This document shows positions 42,319 to 50,911 of a DNA stretch of 64,000 bases, piece by piece (positions within the stretch are counted from its first letter, which is position 1; each line of letters begins with the position of its first letter). The translations under genes and the position numbers were made by a program. Origin of the DNA: Nocardiopsis terrae (lineage in GTDB: Bacteria > Actinomycetota > Actinomycetes > Streptosporangiales > Streptosporangiaceae); NCBI RefSeq assembly GCF_014651695.1, contig NZ_BMXJ01000008.1, forward strand, positions 62,001-126,000, given 5' to 3'. A model generated the notes under the pieces. That model was not told the DNA's origin. It searched no databases and saw nothing but the letters and a program-made list of their open reading frames with translations.

Positions 42319-42765
42319 CAGTACGAGACCCCGGTCGGAGGACGCCACGTCCACCGGCCGGGGTCTTTCGCGTCCCACCACCCCCGCCCCCCGGTCGGGC
42401 GTCCCCGGCGGCGCCGGTGCGCGGTCCGCACGCCCCCGAATGTCGTTGCGGCGTGGGAGGATCCCGATGCCCCCGATTTCCGCTGCCGAAAAACCACGGA
42501 ACCGGTTCGCCCGTACCCTTTCCCGCCGCTTTCCCGGTCAGTCCCCGATGACGTGAACCCGTTTGGAGTTCGGTCCTGTGACGGTGGCGTTTCCCAGGTC
42601 AGACATGTTGTTATGACTTCGTTCAATCACAATGGGTATTCACTCATGAGTCATTAGTGATGGTTCAAAACCAGATTGACATCGCACATCTTCTGGTGAA
42701 ATCTTTTCACGTCCGCCACTCCTCTCGGCGAGATCCCCACCACGAAGAAAATCCGGAGCACCCTC
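42319..42765. other. 447-bp intergenic region after tRNA-Lys pair
   Basis: It contains the second tRNA terminator and, from about 42600 to 42720, an unusually AT-rich stretch with the palindrome ACTCATGAGT (42642-42651). That stretch probably forms the promoter of the lipoprotein gene at 42766. No other gene seen. Confidence 0.55.
42329..42368 (+). terminator. tRNA-Lys copy 2 terminator
   Basis: The same nested hairpin as after copy 1, with an identical stem and TCTTTC tail. Confidence 0.85.
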
Positions 42766-43248
42766 ATGCCCACATCCCCCGCTGTCCGCACCGCCTTCCG
42801 CACGGCCCTTGCAGCCGGCGCGGTCGTCAGCCTCTCCGCCTGCGGCCTGCTCACCTCCTACTTCGGGGCCGGCAACGTCCATGAGATCGCGGTCGGTGAC
42901 TGCTTCAACGAGAGCGAGATCCAGACCGCCTTCTCCGAGGGGGAGGTGAGCGACATTCCGCTGGTCGAGTGCAGCGAGCCGCACGACTCCGAGGTCTTCC
43001 ACACCGAGGACCTCCCCGAGGGTGACTTCCCGGGGGAGGCGTCCCTGGAGGCGTCCCTGGACGAGATCTGCACCGGCAGCGCCTTCGAGGAGTTCGTCGG
43101 CATCGACTACGCGGAGTCCGAGCTCTACGTCAGCGGTCTCATGCCGACCTCCCAGACCTGGGAGCGCTTCGACGACCGCGAGATCCTCTGCTACGTCCTG
43201 ACCGAAGGCGAGCCCGTCAGCGAAAGCCTGGAGGGCGCCAACCGCTGA
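42766..43248 (+). CDS. Septum-formation-family lipoprotein (paralogue 1)
   Basis: A 160-residue lipoprotein. The signal peptide ends in lipobox LSAC (Cys26). The mature domain has the septum-formation (Septum_form) pattern: VGDCFNE near its start, PLVECSEPHDSEVFH, a conserved ICTGSAFEEFVGIDY and LCYVLTEGEPVSESLEG, with Cys pairs likely forming disulfides outside the membrane. ATG 42766 follows a GGAG. The family name comes from a few members and the exact role is not established. A clear relative follows 184 bp downstream. Confidence 0.83.
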   Translation: MPTSPAVRTAFRTALAAGAVVSLSACGLLTSYFGAGNVHEIAVGDCFNESEIQTAFSEGEVSDIPLVECSEPHDSEVFHTEDLPEGDFPGEASLEASLDEICTGSAFEEFVGIDYAESELYVSGLMPTSQTWERFDDREILCYVLTEGEPVSESLEGANR

Positions 43249-43431
43249 CCCGCTCGGCGGCGGCGGGCCCGTGGCCGACGGCCCGGCCCGCCCCCGTTCG
43301 CGAACCGGTTCCCCCTTTCGGGGCCGGTTCGCGGACGGGACGAAACCTTCTCCCTCCCGGGCGCATCTGGATAGGTGACGCCGGTCCCCTCTTCCGCGTC
43401 GGTGTGCGACCAACGATCCAGTGGAGCAGTC

Positions 43432-44034
43432 ATGTTGTCCGAAGCGCGCCACCCCCTGCCCGGCCGTATCGCCCTGACGGCCGCGGCCGCCGGCGCCGCC
43501 CTGTCCCTCTCGGCGTGCGGTCTGCCCCTGCTGCCGCCGGCCTTCAGCAATGACGGCGTCGATTCCTCCCCGGTGGCGGAGCCGGAGCCGACGGAGACCG
43601 GGGAGCCCACCCAGGCGCCGGAGCCCGAGCCGACCGGGACGCCGGAGCCGACCGTCGATCCCGAGGACCAGGACGTCAACGTGCTGGTCGTGGGGGACTG
43701 CCTGAACGAGATGGAGGTCGGCTACGACGACTCCGTCAGCACCGTGCCGATCATCGACTGCTCGGAGCCGCACGACCTCGAGGTCTACCACGGGGGTTCG
43801 TTGGACAGCGGGCTCGACTATCCGGGCGAGGACGAGGTCGTCGCACTGGTCAACGAGGGCTGCCACGAGGCATTCGAGGCCTTCGTCGGGATCCCCGCCG
43901 AGGAGTCGGTGCTGAACCTGCAGACGCTCTTCCCGATGGAGGAGGGCTGGGCGGCGGGCGAGCGCGAGTACCTCTGCCTCGTCGGTCAGTTCGACGAGCG
44001 GACGACCGGTTCCCTGGAGGGCTCCGGCCTCTAG
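43432..44034 (+). CDS. Septum-formation-family lipoprotein (paralogue 2)
   Basis: A 200-residue lipoprotein with lipobox LSAC (Cys29). Compared with the upstream paralogue it has an added Pro/Glu/Thr linker (about 45-80, EPEPTETGEPTQAPEPEP) that would lift the domain off the membrane. The domain repeats the pattern VGDCLNE, PIIDCSEPHDLEVYH, CHEAFEAFVGIPAEES and LCLVGQFDERTTGSLEG. ATG 43432 follows GTGGAGCA. A strong hairpin follows the stop. The two genes look like a tandem duplication. Confidence 0.83.
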   Translation: MLSEARHPLPGRIALTAAAAGAALSLSACGLPLLPPAFSNDGVDSSPVAEPEPTETGEPTQAPEPEPTGTPEPTVDPEDQDVNVLVVGDCLNEMEVGYDDSVSTVPIIDCSEPHDLEVYHGGSLDSGLDYPGEDEVVALVNEGCHEAFEAFVGIPAEESVLNLQTLFPMEEGWAAGEREYLCLVGQFDERTTGSLEGSGL

Positions 44035-44066
44035 GACCGCCGCCCCCGGCGACCCGCGGAACGTGA

Positions 44067-44097
44067 ACGGCCCGCGCCATCGAACGGCGCGGGCCGT
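44067..44097 (+). terminator. Terminator after lipoprotein pair
   Basis: ACGGCCCGCGCC and GGCGCGGGCCGT form a perfect 12-bp stem with a 7-nt loop, 32 bp after the stop codon. Confidence 0.85.
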
Positions 44098-44306
44098 CGT
44101 CGTGTCCCGGCGGAGCGAAGCACCCCTCGGTGGCGGAGGCGGTGACAGCCCCTTGCAGCGGATGCGGCCGGATTCGGCCACGAATCACTCGGTCATATGG
44201 GGTTTTTGTCATTTTTTGTTCTTTTCGTGATGCCGATCGGGTCGCGCAGAAGACGCCGTTTGGTCACGGGGGTGGTGTGCGCCACAGGGGTGGGGCTACC
44301 GTGATG

Positions 44307-44333
44307 TTTTATTAGGAAAGTTTCCTAATAAAA
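44307..44333. promoter_or_regulatory. 27-bp perfect palindrome, operator of the peptide importer
   Basis: Two 13-bp arms (left TTTTATTAGGAAA) around a single G, 47 bp upstream of the first permease start. The core AGGAAAGTTTC recurs at the murR-like gene. TTAGGAAAGTTTCCTAA also resembles GGAAA/TTTCC operators reported for ROK repressors such as CsnR, as I recall, so a ROK regulator is the alternative. Its length and symmetry make a repressor site very likely. Confidence 0.8.
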
Positions 44334-44380
44334 AGATGGTCCCCCACAGCACCGCCGCACCCCCTGCTCGAAGGAGCCCC

Positions 44381-45469
44381 GTGGCCACCGAAACCGCGGC
44401 CGCCCCGCCACCGGACACCGGTGAAACCGGGCCCGCAACCCCCCGGAAGCCGGGAACCGTTCTGAAGCGGCTCTGGCGCAACTACGTCTTCGTGAAGGTC
44501 CGCAAGGCCCTCGTCGTGGTCTTCGTGGTCGCCAACGCGACGTTCTTCCTGGGCCGCGCGATGCCGGGCGACCCCATCGACGTGATGGCGGGGCGCCTCA
44601 CCCAGGGCGGCATGTCGATGAACGAGGCCCGGGCCATCGCGATGAACTCGTTGGCCTACGACCCCGACGCCCCCCTCCTCCAGCAGTGGTGGGAGTTCAT
44701 CCGCGGGCTCCTCACCCTCGACCTCGGCGACACCATCAACCGCCCCGGTTTCAGCGTCACTGACGCCATCGGCGCCTACCTCCCCTGGACCCTCTTCAGC
44801 ATCGGTGTCGGGACCCTCGCCGCCATCGCCCTGGGACTCAGCCTCGGCATGGTCATGGCCTACCGCCGCAACAGGCTGCTCGACCACGTCCTCAGCGTCC
44901 TCGCCTCGGTCCTGGGCGCCGTCCCGAACTACCTCATCGCGATGGTGCTCGTCGTCGGCGGCGGCATGTACCTGGGCTGGTTCAACCCGATCGAACTCCG
45001 GGGCACCCTCAGCCCCGGCGTCCGACCCGGCTTCACCGCCGAGTTCGTCGGCGACGCGTTCTTCCACGCGGCCCTGCCGATCCTCACCTACGTGCTCGCC
45101 ATCGTCGGCACCTGGATGCTCATCATGAAGGCCTCCACCACCGAGGTGCTCAGCGAGGACTACGTGACCGTCGCCCGGGCCCGCGGACTCCGGGACGGCC
45201 GCATCGCCACCGCCTACGTCGGCCGCAACGCCGTCCTGCCGCTGGTCGCCCAGATCGCGATCTCCTTCGGGACCCTCGTCGGCGGCGCGATCTTCGTCGA
45301 ACAGGTCCTGGTCTACAAGGGGGTCGGCGGTCTGCTGCTCGACGCGGTCAACTACCGCGACTACCCCCTCCTGCAGGGGCTGCTCATCATCATCACCTCG
45401 TGCGTGGTGATCGCCAACCTCGTCGCGGACCTGCTCTACAGCAGGCTCGACCCGCGCATCCGGAAGTAG
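44381..45469 (+). CDS. Dpp/Opp-type ABC transporter permease (DppB-like)
   Basis: A 362-residue membrane permease, first gene of a six-gene unit. It has a proline-rich cytoplasmic N-terminus, then six predicted membrane helices. The N-terminal DppB signature FFLGRAMPGDPIDVMAGR and the ATPase-docking loop YVTVARARGLRDGRIATAYVGRNAVLP are present. GTG 44381 follows AAGGAGC; a frame extending to 44336 would run towards the operator and is unlikely. Dpp/Opp permeases carry peptides, but family members also carry oligosaccharides. Confidence 0.92.
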   Translation: MATETAAAPPPDTGETGPATPRKPGTVLKRLWRNYVFVKVRKALVVVFVVANATFFLGRAMPGDPIDVMAGRLTQGGMSMNEARAIAMNSLAYDPDAPLLQQWWEFIRGLLTLDLGDTINRPGFSVTDAIGAYLPWTLFSIGVGTLAAIALGLSLGMVMAYRRNRLLDHVLSVLASVLGAVPNYLIAMVLVVGGGMYLGWFNPIELRGTLSPGVRPGFTAEFVGDAFFHAALPILTYVLAIVGTWMLIMKASTTEVLSEDYVTVARARGLRDGRIATAYVGRNAVLPLVAQIAISFGTLVGGAIFVEQVLVYKGVGGLLLDAVNYRDYPLLQGLLIIITSCVVIANLVADLLYSRLDPRIRK

Positions 45470-45481
45470 GGGGACGCACGC

Positions 45482-46363
45482 ATGGCCGTCACCACAGCAA
45501 GCCCGCCCGCCGCGGGCGTCTGGGGCTCCATCTGGCAGGGGATCACCCGCAGCACGAGCGGGTTCGTCGGGCTTTGCCTGGTCCTCGGCGTCCTGCTGTT
45601 CTCCTTCGTGGGCCCCCTGTTCGTCGACCCCCACAACCCCACGGACGTCACCAGGATCTGGGGTCCGATGAGCTCCGAGCACTGGCTCGGAACCAACCAC
45701 GAGGGCAAGGACACCCTCACCCAGCTCGTCCTGGGCGGCCGAGAACCCATCTGGGTCGGAGTCACGGCCGCCCTCATCACCGTCGCCATCGCCGTCGTCC
45801 TCGGCGCGGTCGCCGGTTACGTCCGGGGAAGGGTCGACCACTTCCTGCTCCAGCTGACCGACATCACGATGACCATCCCCTTCATCGTCCTGATGCTGGT
45901 CATCGCCTCCTTCTACCGCACCTCCTCCCCGCTGGTCGTCTCCTTCATCATCGGCCTGGTCACCTGGCCCTACCTGATGCGGTCGATCCGGGCGCAGGTG
46001 CTCACCCTGAAGGAACGCGAGTTCATCGAGGCCGCGCGCCTCCAGGACCTGGGCACCGCGCGCATCCTCCTCATCGAGGTGCTGCCCAACATGGCGGGCT
46101 ACATCTTCATCAACTTCATCATCGCCATCACCAACGCCATCTACGCGGTCGTCGGCATGTACCTGCTCGGCCTCCTGCCCAGCACCGCGGACAACTGGGG
46201 GCTGATGATCCAGCAGGCCTGGGACAACAACGCCTTCCTCCTGCCCCAGGCCGCTCCCTTCCTCGTCGCCCCGATGGTGATGATCATGCTCTTCCAGATC
46301 GGGCTGGTCACCATGACCCGCTCCCTGGAACAGGCCCTCAACCCACGACTCCGGGACAGGTGA
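45482..46363 (+). CDS. Dpp/Opp-type ABC transporter permease (DppC-like)
   Basis: A 293-residue membrane partner of the DppB-like protein. It shows the N-terminal GLCLVLGVLLFSFVGPLF, the DppC hallmark HWLGTNHEGKDTLTQLVLGGR, and the EAA-type loop EFIEAARLQDLGTARILLIEVLPN. Six membrane helices. It starts 12 bp after the upstream stop behind AGGGGGA, and its stop is 5 bp from the ATPase start. Confidence 0.92.
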   Translation: MAVTTASPPAAGVWGSIWQGITRSTSGFVGLCLVLGVLLFSFVGPLFVDPHNPTDVTRIWGPMSSEHWLGTNHEGKDTLTQLVLGGREPIWVGVTAALITVAIAVVLGAVAGYVRGRVDHFLLQLTDITMTIPFIVLMLVIASFYRTSSPLVVSFIIGLVTWPYLMRSIRAQVLTLKEREFIEAARLQDLGTARILLIEVLPNMAGYIFINFIIAITNAIYAVVGMYLLGLLPSTADNWGLMIQQAWDNNAFLLPQAAPFLVAPMVMIMLFQIGLVTMTRSLEQALNPRLRDR

Positions 46364-46368
46364 GCCCC

Positions 46369-47442
46369 GTGAACGACCTCCCCGCCGCCCCGGACGCCCC
46401 CGACGGCGCCCTGCTGTCCGTACGCGGAGTCGACGTCGGCTACCGCACCGGACGCAGGAGCCGGGTCACCGCCGTCCACGACGTCTCCTTCGACCTGTAC
46501 CCCGGACAGTCCATGGCACTGGTCGGCGAGTCCGGATGCGGCAAGACCACCCTCGGCCTCGCACTCCTCCGGCTGCTCCCGCGCACCGGGGTGGTCTCCG
46601 GGGGCGAGATCCTCTTCCGCCGCAAGGACGGCACCCGCGTCGACGTGCGCACCCTGGAGAAGGAGAGACTGCGCCGCTTCCGCTGGAACGAGGCGGCCAT
46701 GGTCTTCCAGGGCGCCATGAACGCCTTCAACCCGGTGCTCAGGATCGAGGACCACTTCCTCGACACCTTCCGCGCCCACGAGCGGGTCGGCGGGCGGCGC
46801 CCGCGCGGGGAGATCCTCGAACGCTCCGCCCGACTGCTGGAGACCGTCCGGCTCGACCCGGCCCGGGTGCTCGGCAGCTTCCCGCACGAGTTGTCCGGCG
46901 GTATGCGCCAGCGCAGCCTCATCGCCCTGGCCCTGGCGCTCGAACCCCAACTGCTGATCCTCGACGAGCCCACCACGGCCCTGGACATCCTCACCCAGCG
47001 CTCCATCGTGGAACGCCTCACCGAACTCCGCGAGGAGCTGGGCTTCGCGATGGTCTTCATCACCCACGACCTCGGCCTCGCCGCCGAACTCGCCGACCGG
47101 GTCGGCACCATGTACGCGGGGCGGCTCATCGAGACCGGCACGACCCGCGACATCTTCCACCGCCCCCGGCACCCCTACACGTCGGCGCTGATCAACTCCG
47201 TGCCGCCGGTCGCGGGCGACCTCCACGTGCCCGAGTCTCTCCCCGGCGGCCCGCCCGGCCTCAACGCCCTACCCCCTGGTTGCTCCTTCGCCCCCCGCTG
47301 CGCCCACGCCGCCGACGCCTGCACCGTCACCCGACCCGAGCTCGAAGTACTCGAACCCCGCGACGCGGGACTGAGCCACGCAGCGGCCTGCCTGCGCTCC
47401 ACCGACACCGAACTCCACGCCGAGGGGGTCTTCCGTGACTGA
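46369..47442 (+). CDS. Dpp/Opp-type ABC transporter ATPase (DppD-like)
   Basis: A 357-residue ATPase. Walker A is GESGCGKTT, the signature is LSGGMRQR, Walker B ILDEPTTALD, and the switch His lies in FITHDLGL. The C-terminal oligopeptide domain (HPYTSALINSVPP, then CSFAPRCAHAADAC) has the Cys pattern that in DppD/OppD proteins can bind an iron-sulfur cluster. The start is GTG 46369 or an overlapping GTG at 46360. It ends 8 bp inside the next gene, so expression is coupled. Confidence 0.92.
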   Translation: MNDLPAAPDAPDGALLSVRGVDVGYRTGRRSRVTAVHDVSFDLYPGQSMALVGESGCGKTTLGLALLRLLPRTGVVSGGEILFRRKDGTRVDVRTLEKERLRRFRWNEAAMVFQGAMNAFNPVLRIEDHFLDTFRAHERVGGRRPRGEILERSARLLETVRLDPARVLGSFPHELSGGMRQRSLIALALALEPQLLILDEPTTALDILTQRSIVERLTELREELGFAMVFITHDLGLAAELADRVGTMYAGRLIETGTTRDIFHRPRHPYTSALINSVPPVAGDLHVPESLPGGPPGLNALPPGCSFAPRCAHAADACTVTRPELEVLEPRDAGLSHAAACLRSTDTELHAEGVFRD

Positions 47443-48457
47443 CCGGACCGCCAACCCCGACCACGCCGAACCCCGCCCCGACGAACCCCCGGTGCTGGCC
47501 CTCAGAGGCGTCCGACAGGTCTTCGACACCCCCCGTGGTGACGTCCCCGCCGTCGCCGGGGTCGACCTGGAGGTGCGCCGCGGCCAGGTGCTCTGCCTGG
47601 TCGGGGAGTCCGGCTGCGGCAAGACCACCACCGCCCGCATGGCGGCCGCGCTGGCCGGCCCCACGTCGGGGTCCGTGCTGTTCCGCGGCAGGGACGTGGC
47701 GGAGATGGACCGGAAGGAGCGGGCCGCATTCCGGCACTCGGTCCAGTACATCCACCAGGACCCCTACGCCTCCCTGAACCCGGTGCGCACCGTCCTGTCC
47801 ACGGTCTCCGCCGGTCTGCGCCGCCACGGGGCGGTCAGGGGCCGCCGCGAGGCCCGTCGCGCGGTCACCGAACTGCTGGAGCGCGTCGACCTCACACCGG
47901 CCGAGGACTACCTGGACAAGTACCCCCACCAGATGTCCGGCGGCCAGCGCCAGCGCGTCGCCGTGGCCCGGGCCCTGGCGATGAACCCCGAGGTGATCAT
48001 CGCCGACGAGTCCACGTCGATGCTGGACGTGTCCATCCGGGTCAGCCTCCTGAACACCCTCGGCAGGCTCCGCGACGAACTCGGCGTGGGCTTCCTGTTC
48101 ATCACCCACGACCTCGCCGTGGCCAAGTACTTCGCCTGGCGGGGCGAGATCGCGGTCATGTACCTCGGCAGGGTCGTGGAGCACGGGCCCACCCCGCAGG
48201 TGGTCAACGACCCCCAGCACCCCTACACCAGGGCGCTCGTCTCCGCGGTCTGCGAACCGGACCCCGACCTGGCCGGGACCAGGGAGCGGGTGCGGCTGCG
48301 CAGCGACGACATCCCCGACCTCACCGCCCTGCCGCCGGGCTGCGACTTCCACCCGCGCTGCCCGAGCTACGTCCAGGGCAGCTGTGACACCGAGCGCCCC
48401 CCGCTGGTCCGCAGCCACGACCGGCTGCTGGCCTGCCACGTCCTCACCCGGGGGTGA
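47435..48457 (+). CDS. Dpp/Opp-type ABC transporter ATPase (DppF-like)
   Basis: A 340-residue ATPase, partner of the DppD-like protein. Walker A is GESGCGKTTT, Q-loop YIHQDPYASLNP, signature MSGGQRQRVAVARAL, Walker B IIADESTSMLD (Glu and Ser where DEPT is usual), and His in FITHDLAV. The C-terminus again has the CDFHPRCPSYVQGSC pattern. GTG 47435 overlaps the upstream gene by 8 bp. Confidence 0.92.
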   Translation: MTDRTANPDHAEPRPDEPPVLALRGVRQVFDTPRGDVPAVAGVDLEVRRGQVLCLVGESGCGKTTTARMAAALAGPTSGSVLFRGRDVAEMDRKERAAFRHSVQYIHQDPYASLNPVRTVLSTVSAGLRRHGAVRGRREARRAVTELLERVDLTPAEDYLDKYPHQMSGGQRQRVAVARALAMNPEVIIADESTSMLDVSIRVSLLNTLGRLRDELGVGFLFITHDLAVAKYFAWRGEIAVMYLGRVVEHGPTPQVVNDPQHPYTRALVSAVCEPDPDLAGTRERVRLRSDDIPDLTALPPGCDFHPRCPSYVQGSCDTERPPLVRSHDRLLACHVLTRG

Positions 48458-48466
48458 GGTGACCTG

Positions 48467-48655
48467 TTGCCCCTCATCGGACGCTTCGGCCTGTTCACCG
48501 GAGCCTTCCTCACCCTCGCCTGCACCCTCACGGCCGTGTTCACGTCCCCCGGGACGGCCGAGTTCACGATCAGCGTCCTCACCGTCGGTGTCGGCCTGCT
48601 CGTGTTCGTCCTCGGCCTGCTCGCCCTCCTCCTGGAAAGGAAGCGTCAAGAATGA
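48467..48655 (+). CDS. Small two-span membrane protein in importer operon
   Basis: A 62-residue protein with two hydrophobic segments (FGLFTGAFLTLACTLTAVF and ISVLTVGVGLLVFVLGLLALLL) and a basic C-terminus. It begins with TTG 48467 behind GAGGTGA, 9 bp after the ATPase stop, and overlaps the binding-protein gene by 4 bp (ATGA). Its tight placement argues that it is real and works with the importer. No known family recognised. Confidence 0.72.
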   Translation: MPLIGRFGLFTGAFLTLACTLTAVFTSPGTAEFTISVLTVGVGLLVFVLGLLALLLERKRQE

Positions 48656-50463
48656 CCCCCACCCCCCAGAGCAACACCCTCCTGCAGGATCTGAGCAGGC
48701 GGCGCCTGCTCAGGGCAGTCGGCTTCAGCACCGTCGGCGCGGCGGGCGCCGGCGTCCTGTCCGCCTGCTCCGGCGGCGACAGCGCGAACTCCGGGACCAC
48801 GCGGTTCACCGGGGTCTTCGACTTCGACCTGGACTCCCAGACCCGCAACGTGCACGTCGAGGACGGCGCGCTCCTGCTCAACTCCGTCTACAAGGACCTG
48901 TTCCTGTGCACGGGCGCCGTCTTCAACTGGAGCACCCACGAGTGGGACTACCTCCTGCTCGAAGGGCACGAGTGGGACGGCGACAACCTCGTGGTGTCCC
49001 TGCGTCCGGACCTGAAGTGGAGCGACGGCAGCGATCTCAACGCCGACGACATGGTCCGCAGCTACGCGATGCGCGTCCTGGAGGCACCGTCCTGGGGTAC
49101 CGGCTTTCCCCAGGTTCAGGACCTGGAGAAACTCGACGAGCTGAGTGTTCGCCTGGGCTTCGAGGACCCGTTCCCCAACATCGAGCGCAGCATTCTCAAA
49201 CACCGCATCGTCTCCAAGATCACCTACGACGGTTTCGGTGAGCGTGCGCTGGAGATGGTCAACGACGGGGTCCGTCAGGGCGACGACGAGCACCTCGAGT
49301 GGAACGCCGAGTTCATCGAGTTCAACCCGGACTCGATCATCTGCAGCGGTCCTTACCGGTTCGACGAGGCGCAGATGTCGGACGCGCGGATCACGCTGGT
49401 GCGCAACGAGGACGGCTACCAGGGCACCGAGGTCAAGTTCGACGAGGTCGTCATCCACAAGGGCGACAACCGCCAGTCGGCCCTGCTCGTACAGCAGGGC
49501 GAGATCGACTACTCCACCCTGGCACCCTCCGCCGCCGACCAGCAGGCCTTCCAGAGCGTGGAGGGCTTCCGCTGGATCGAGCACGCCGGTTACGACGGCT
49601 GCGGCATCATGTTCAACCACAGGGCCAAGCCGGAGGTCCAGGACGTGCGGGTGCGCAAGGCGCTCGCCTACGTCCTCGACGGGGACCAGATCGGCCAGGT
49701 GGCCCGCGGTGAGGCCTACACCCGGGTCACGCACTACGCGGGGCTGGCCGACCGCCAGGCCGAGGAGATCTTCACCGCGCAGGAGCTCGAGGGTTTCGAG
49801 ACCTTCGACCAGGACCAGGACAGGGCCGCGGAGCTGCTGGAGGAGGCCGGCTGGACCAAGGAGGACGGAAAGTGGTACCTCCCCGACGGTGACGAGGCCA
49901 GCTTCGAGGTCATCGGCGTCGCCGGATGGGGTGACTTCGAGCTGACCGCCACCCAGGTCGAGGAGGCCTGGAACGACTTCGGCATCAGGACCGTGGCGCG
50001 CAACGTCCCCCAGGACAACCCGTGGGGCATCTGGGGCGCCGGTGACTTCGAGGTCGCCGTCCGCCACTGGGGGAACCCGGAGCAGCCCGACTACTGGGGC
50101 GCCTTCGAGATGAACTTCATGACGGAGAACGCGGGCACCGAGGACTCTCCGGGCCAGGGGTTCGACCTCCAGGTGGAGAGCCCCTCCCAGGGGGAGGTGG
50201 ACCTGGCGGAGCTGGTGGACGTCGCCAGGCGGGCCGAGACCGAGGAGGAGCAGTTGGAGGCGTTGAAGACGATGTCGATCGTCTTCAACGAACTGCTGCC
50301 GCGCATCCCGATCTGGACCTACAAGTACCTCGCCCCGGCGGTCGAGGGGGTGCGGGTCGAGGAGTTCCCCACCGACACCCCCACCTCGCAGAACGAGCAG
50401 TACCAGGACAACCACATCATCCTCGCGCTGATCCAGGGTGAGCTGTCCCCGGTCGAGGACTGA
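48652..50463 (+). CDS. Dpp/Opp-type substrate-binding lipoprotein
   Basis: A 603-residue extracellular binding protein of the peptide/oligosaccharide (SBP_bac_5) family. The signal has three Arg (16-18), a hydrophobic core and lipobox LSAC (Cys39), so Tat export is possible. Family marks are LRPDLKWSDGSDLNADDMVRSYAMRV (about 115-140), GPYRFDEAQ, and MFNHRAKPEVQDVRVRKALAYVLD (about 320-345). The ligand is not deducible; muropeptides or oligosaccharides are guesses from the operator. The last gene of the unit begins at ATG 48652. Confidence 0.92.
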   Translation: MTPTPQSNTLLQDLSRRRLLRAVGFSTVGAAGAGVLSACSGGDSANSGTTRFTGVFDFDLDSQTRNVHVEDGALLLNSVYKDLFLCTGAVFNWSTHEWDYLLLEGHEWDGDNLVVSLRPDLKWSDGSDLNADDMVRSYAMRVLEAPSWGTGFPQVQDLEKLDELSVRLGFEDPFPNIERSILKHRIVSKITYDGFGERALEMVNDGVRQGDDEHLEWNAEFIEFNPDSIICSGPYRFDEAQMSDARITLVRNEDGYQGTEVKFDEVVIHKGDNRQSALLVQQGEIDYSTLAPSAADQQAFQSVEGFRWIEHAGYDGCGIMFNHRAKPEVQDVRVRKALAYVLDGDQIGQVARGEAYTRVTHYAGLADRQAEEIFTAQELEGFETFDQDQDRAAELLEEAGWTKEDGKWYLPDGDEASFEVIGVAGWGDFELTATQVEEAWNDFGIRTVARNVPQDNPWGIWGAGDFEVAVRHWGNPEQPDYWGAFEMNFMTENAGTEDSPGQGFDLQVESPSQGEVDLAELVDVARRAETEEEQLEALKTMSIVFNELLPRIPIWTYKYLAPAVEGVRVEEFPTDTPTSQNEQYQDNHIILALIQGELSPVED

Positions 50464-50911
50464 CACCCGGGAGCGTCCACCGGGCAGGTCGTCCCGACGG
50501 ACGCCGCGGTCCCTCCCGACGGACGGCCGGGGAGACCCGGGGGAGGGGCGGTGGCGGCGGGGCGGGTGCCTTCGGGCCCCGCCCCGTACCTGTGCCCGGG
50601 ACATTACGGGCATGCTCGACTTCATCCCCCTGCGGTCCGTTTGTGCGCGTTCGGGGCCGGGGAATGTAGTCTCCCGATCGTCCGCCCCCCACGACGTGCC
50701 AGCGCTGTCCGTCGTTCCCGGGGGGATCCGGTCGGAGTCCCTGTGCTTTCCGGGTCCGTTCCCCCGGCGCCCGGGTCGCACGTGCATCCGCCTGACCGTC
50801 GGCACCGGCGTCGGCGCGTGCACCGGCACACGCGTCCGCTCGTACCCCTGTCCGCTCCGACCCCCCGACCCCCGCCCCCCTGTTCCCGGCCCTCGAAAGG
50901 ACTGGTGCGCC
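50464..50911. other. 448-bp intergenic region before crotonyl-CoA reductase
   Basis: Inverted GC-rich segments follow the binding-protein stop (50465-50540), and the leader of the next gene occupies the rest. No gene or clear repeat found. Confidence 0.5.

Larger units (their letters stand above)
44035..44380. other. 346-bp control region upstream of peptide importer
   Basis: It holds the terminator at 44067-44097, an AT-rich promoter stretch (44195-44235), the 27-bp palindrome at 44307-44333 and a leader of about 45 bp before the first permease gene. Confidence 0.6.

Noticed and set aside
42015..42626. Two minus-strand frames ending in the same TPDPLIKSQLL peptide
   Set aside because: The shared peptide is the reverse complement of the tRNA-Lys genes, a well-known false-gene pattern.
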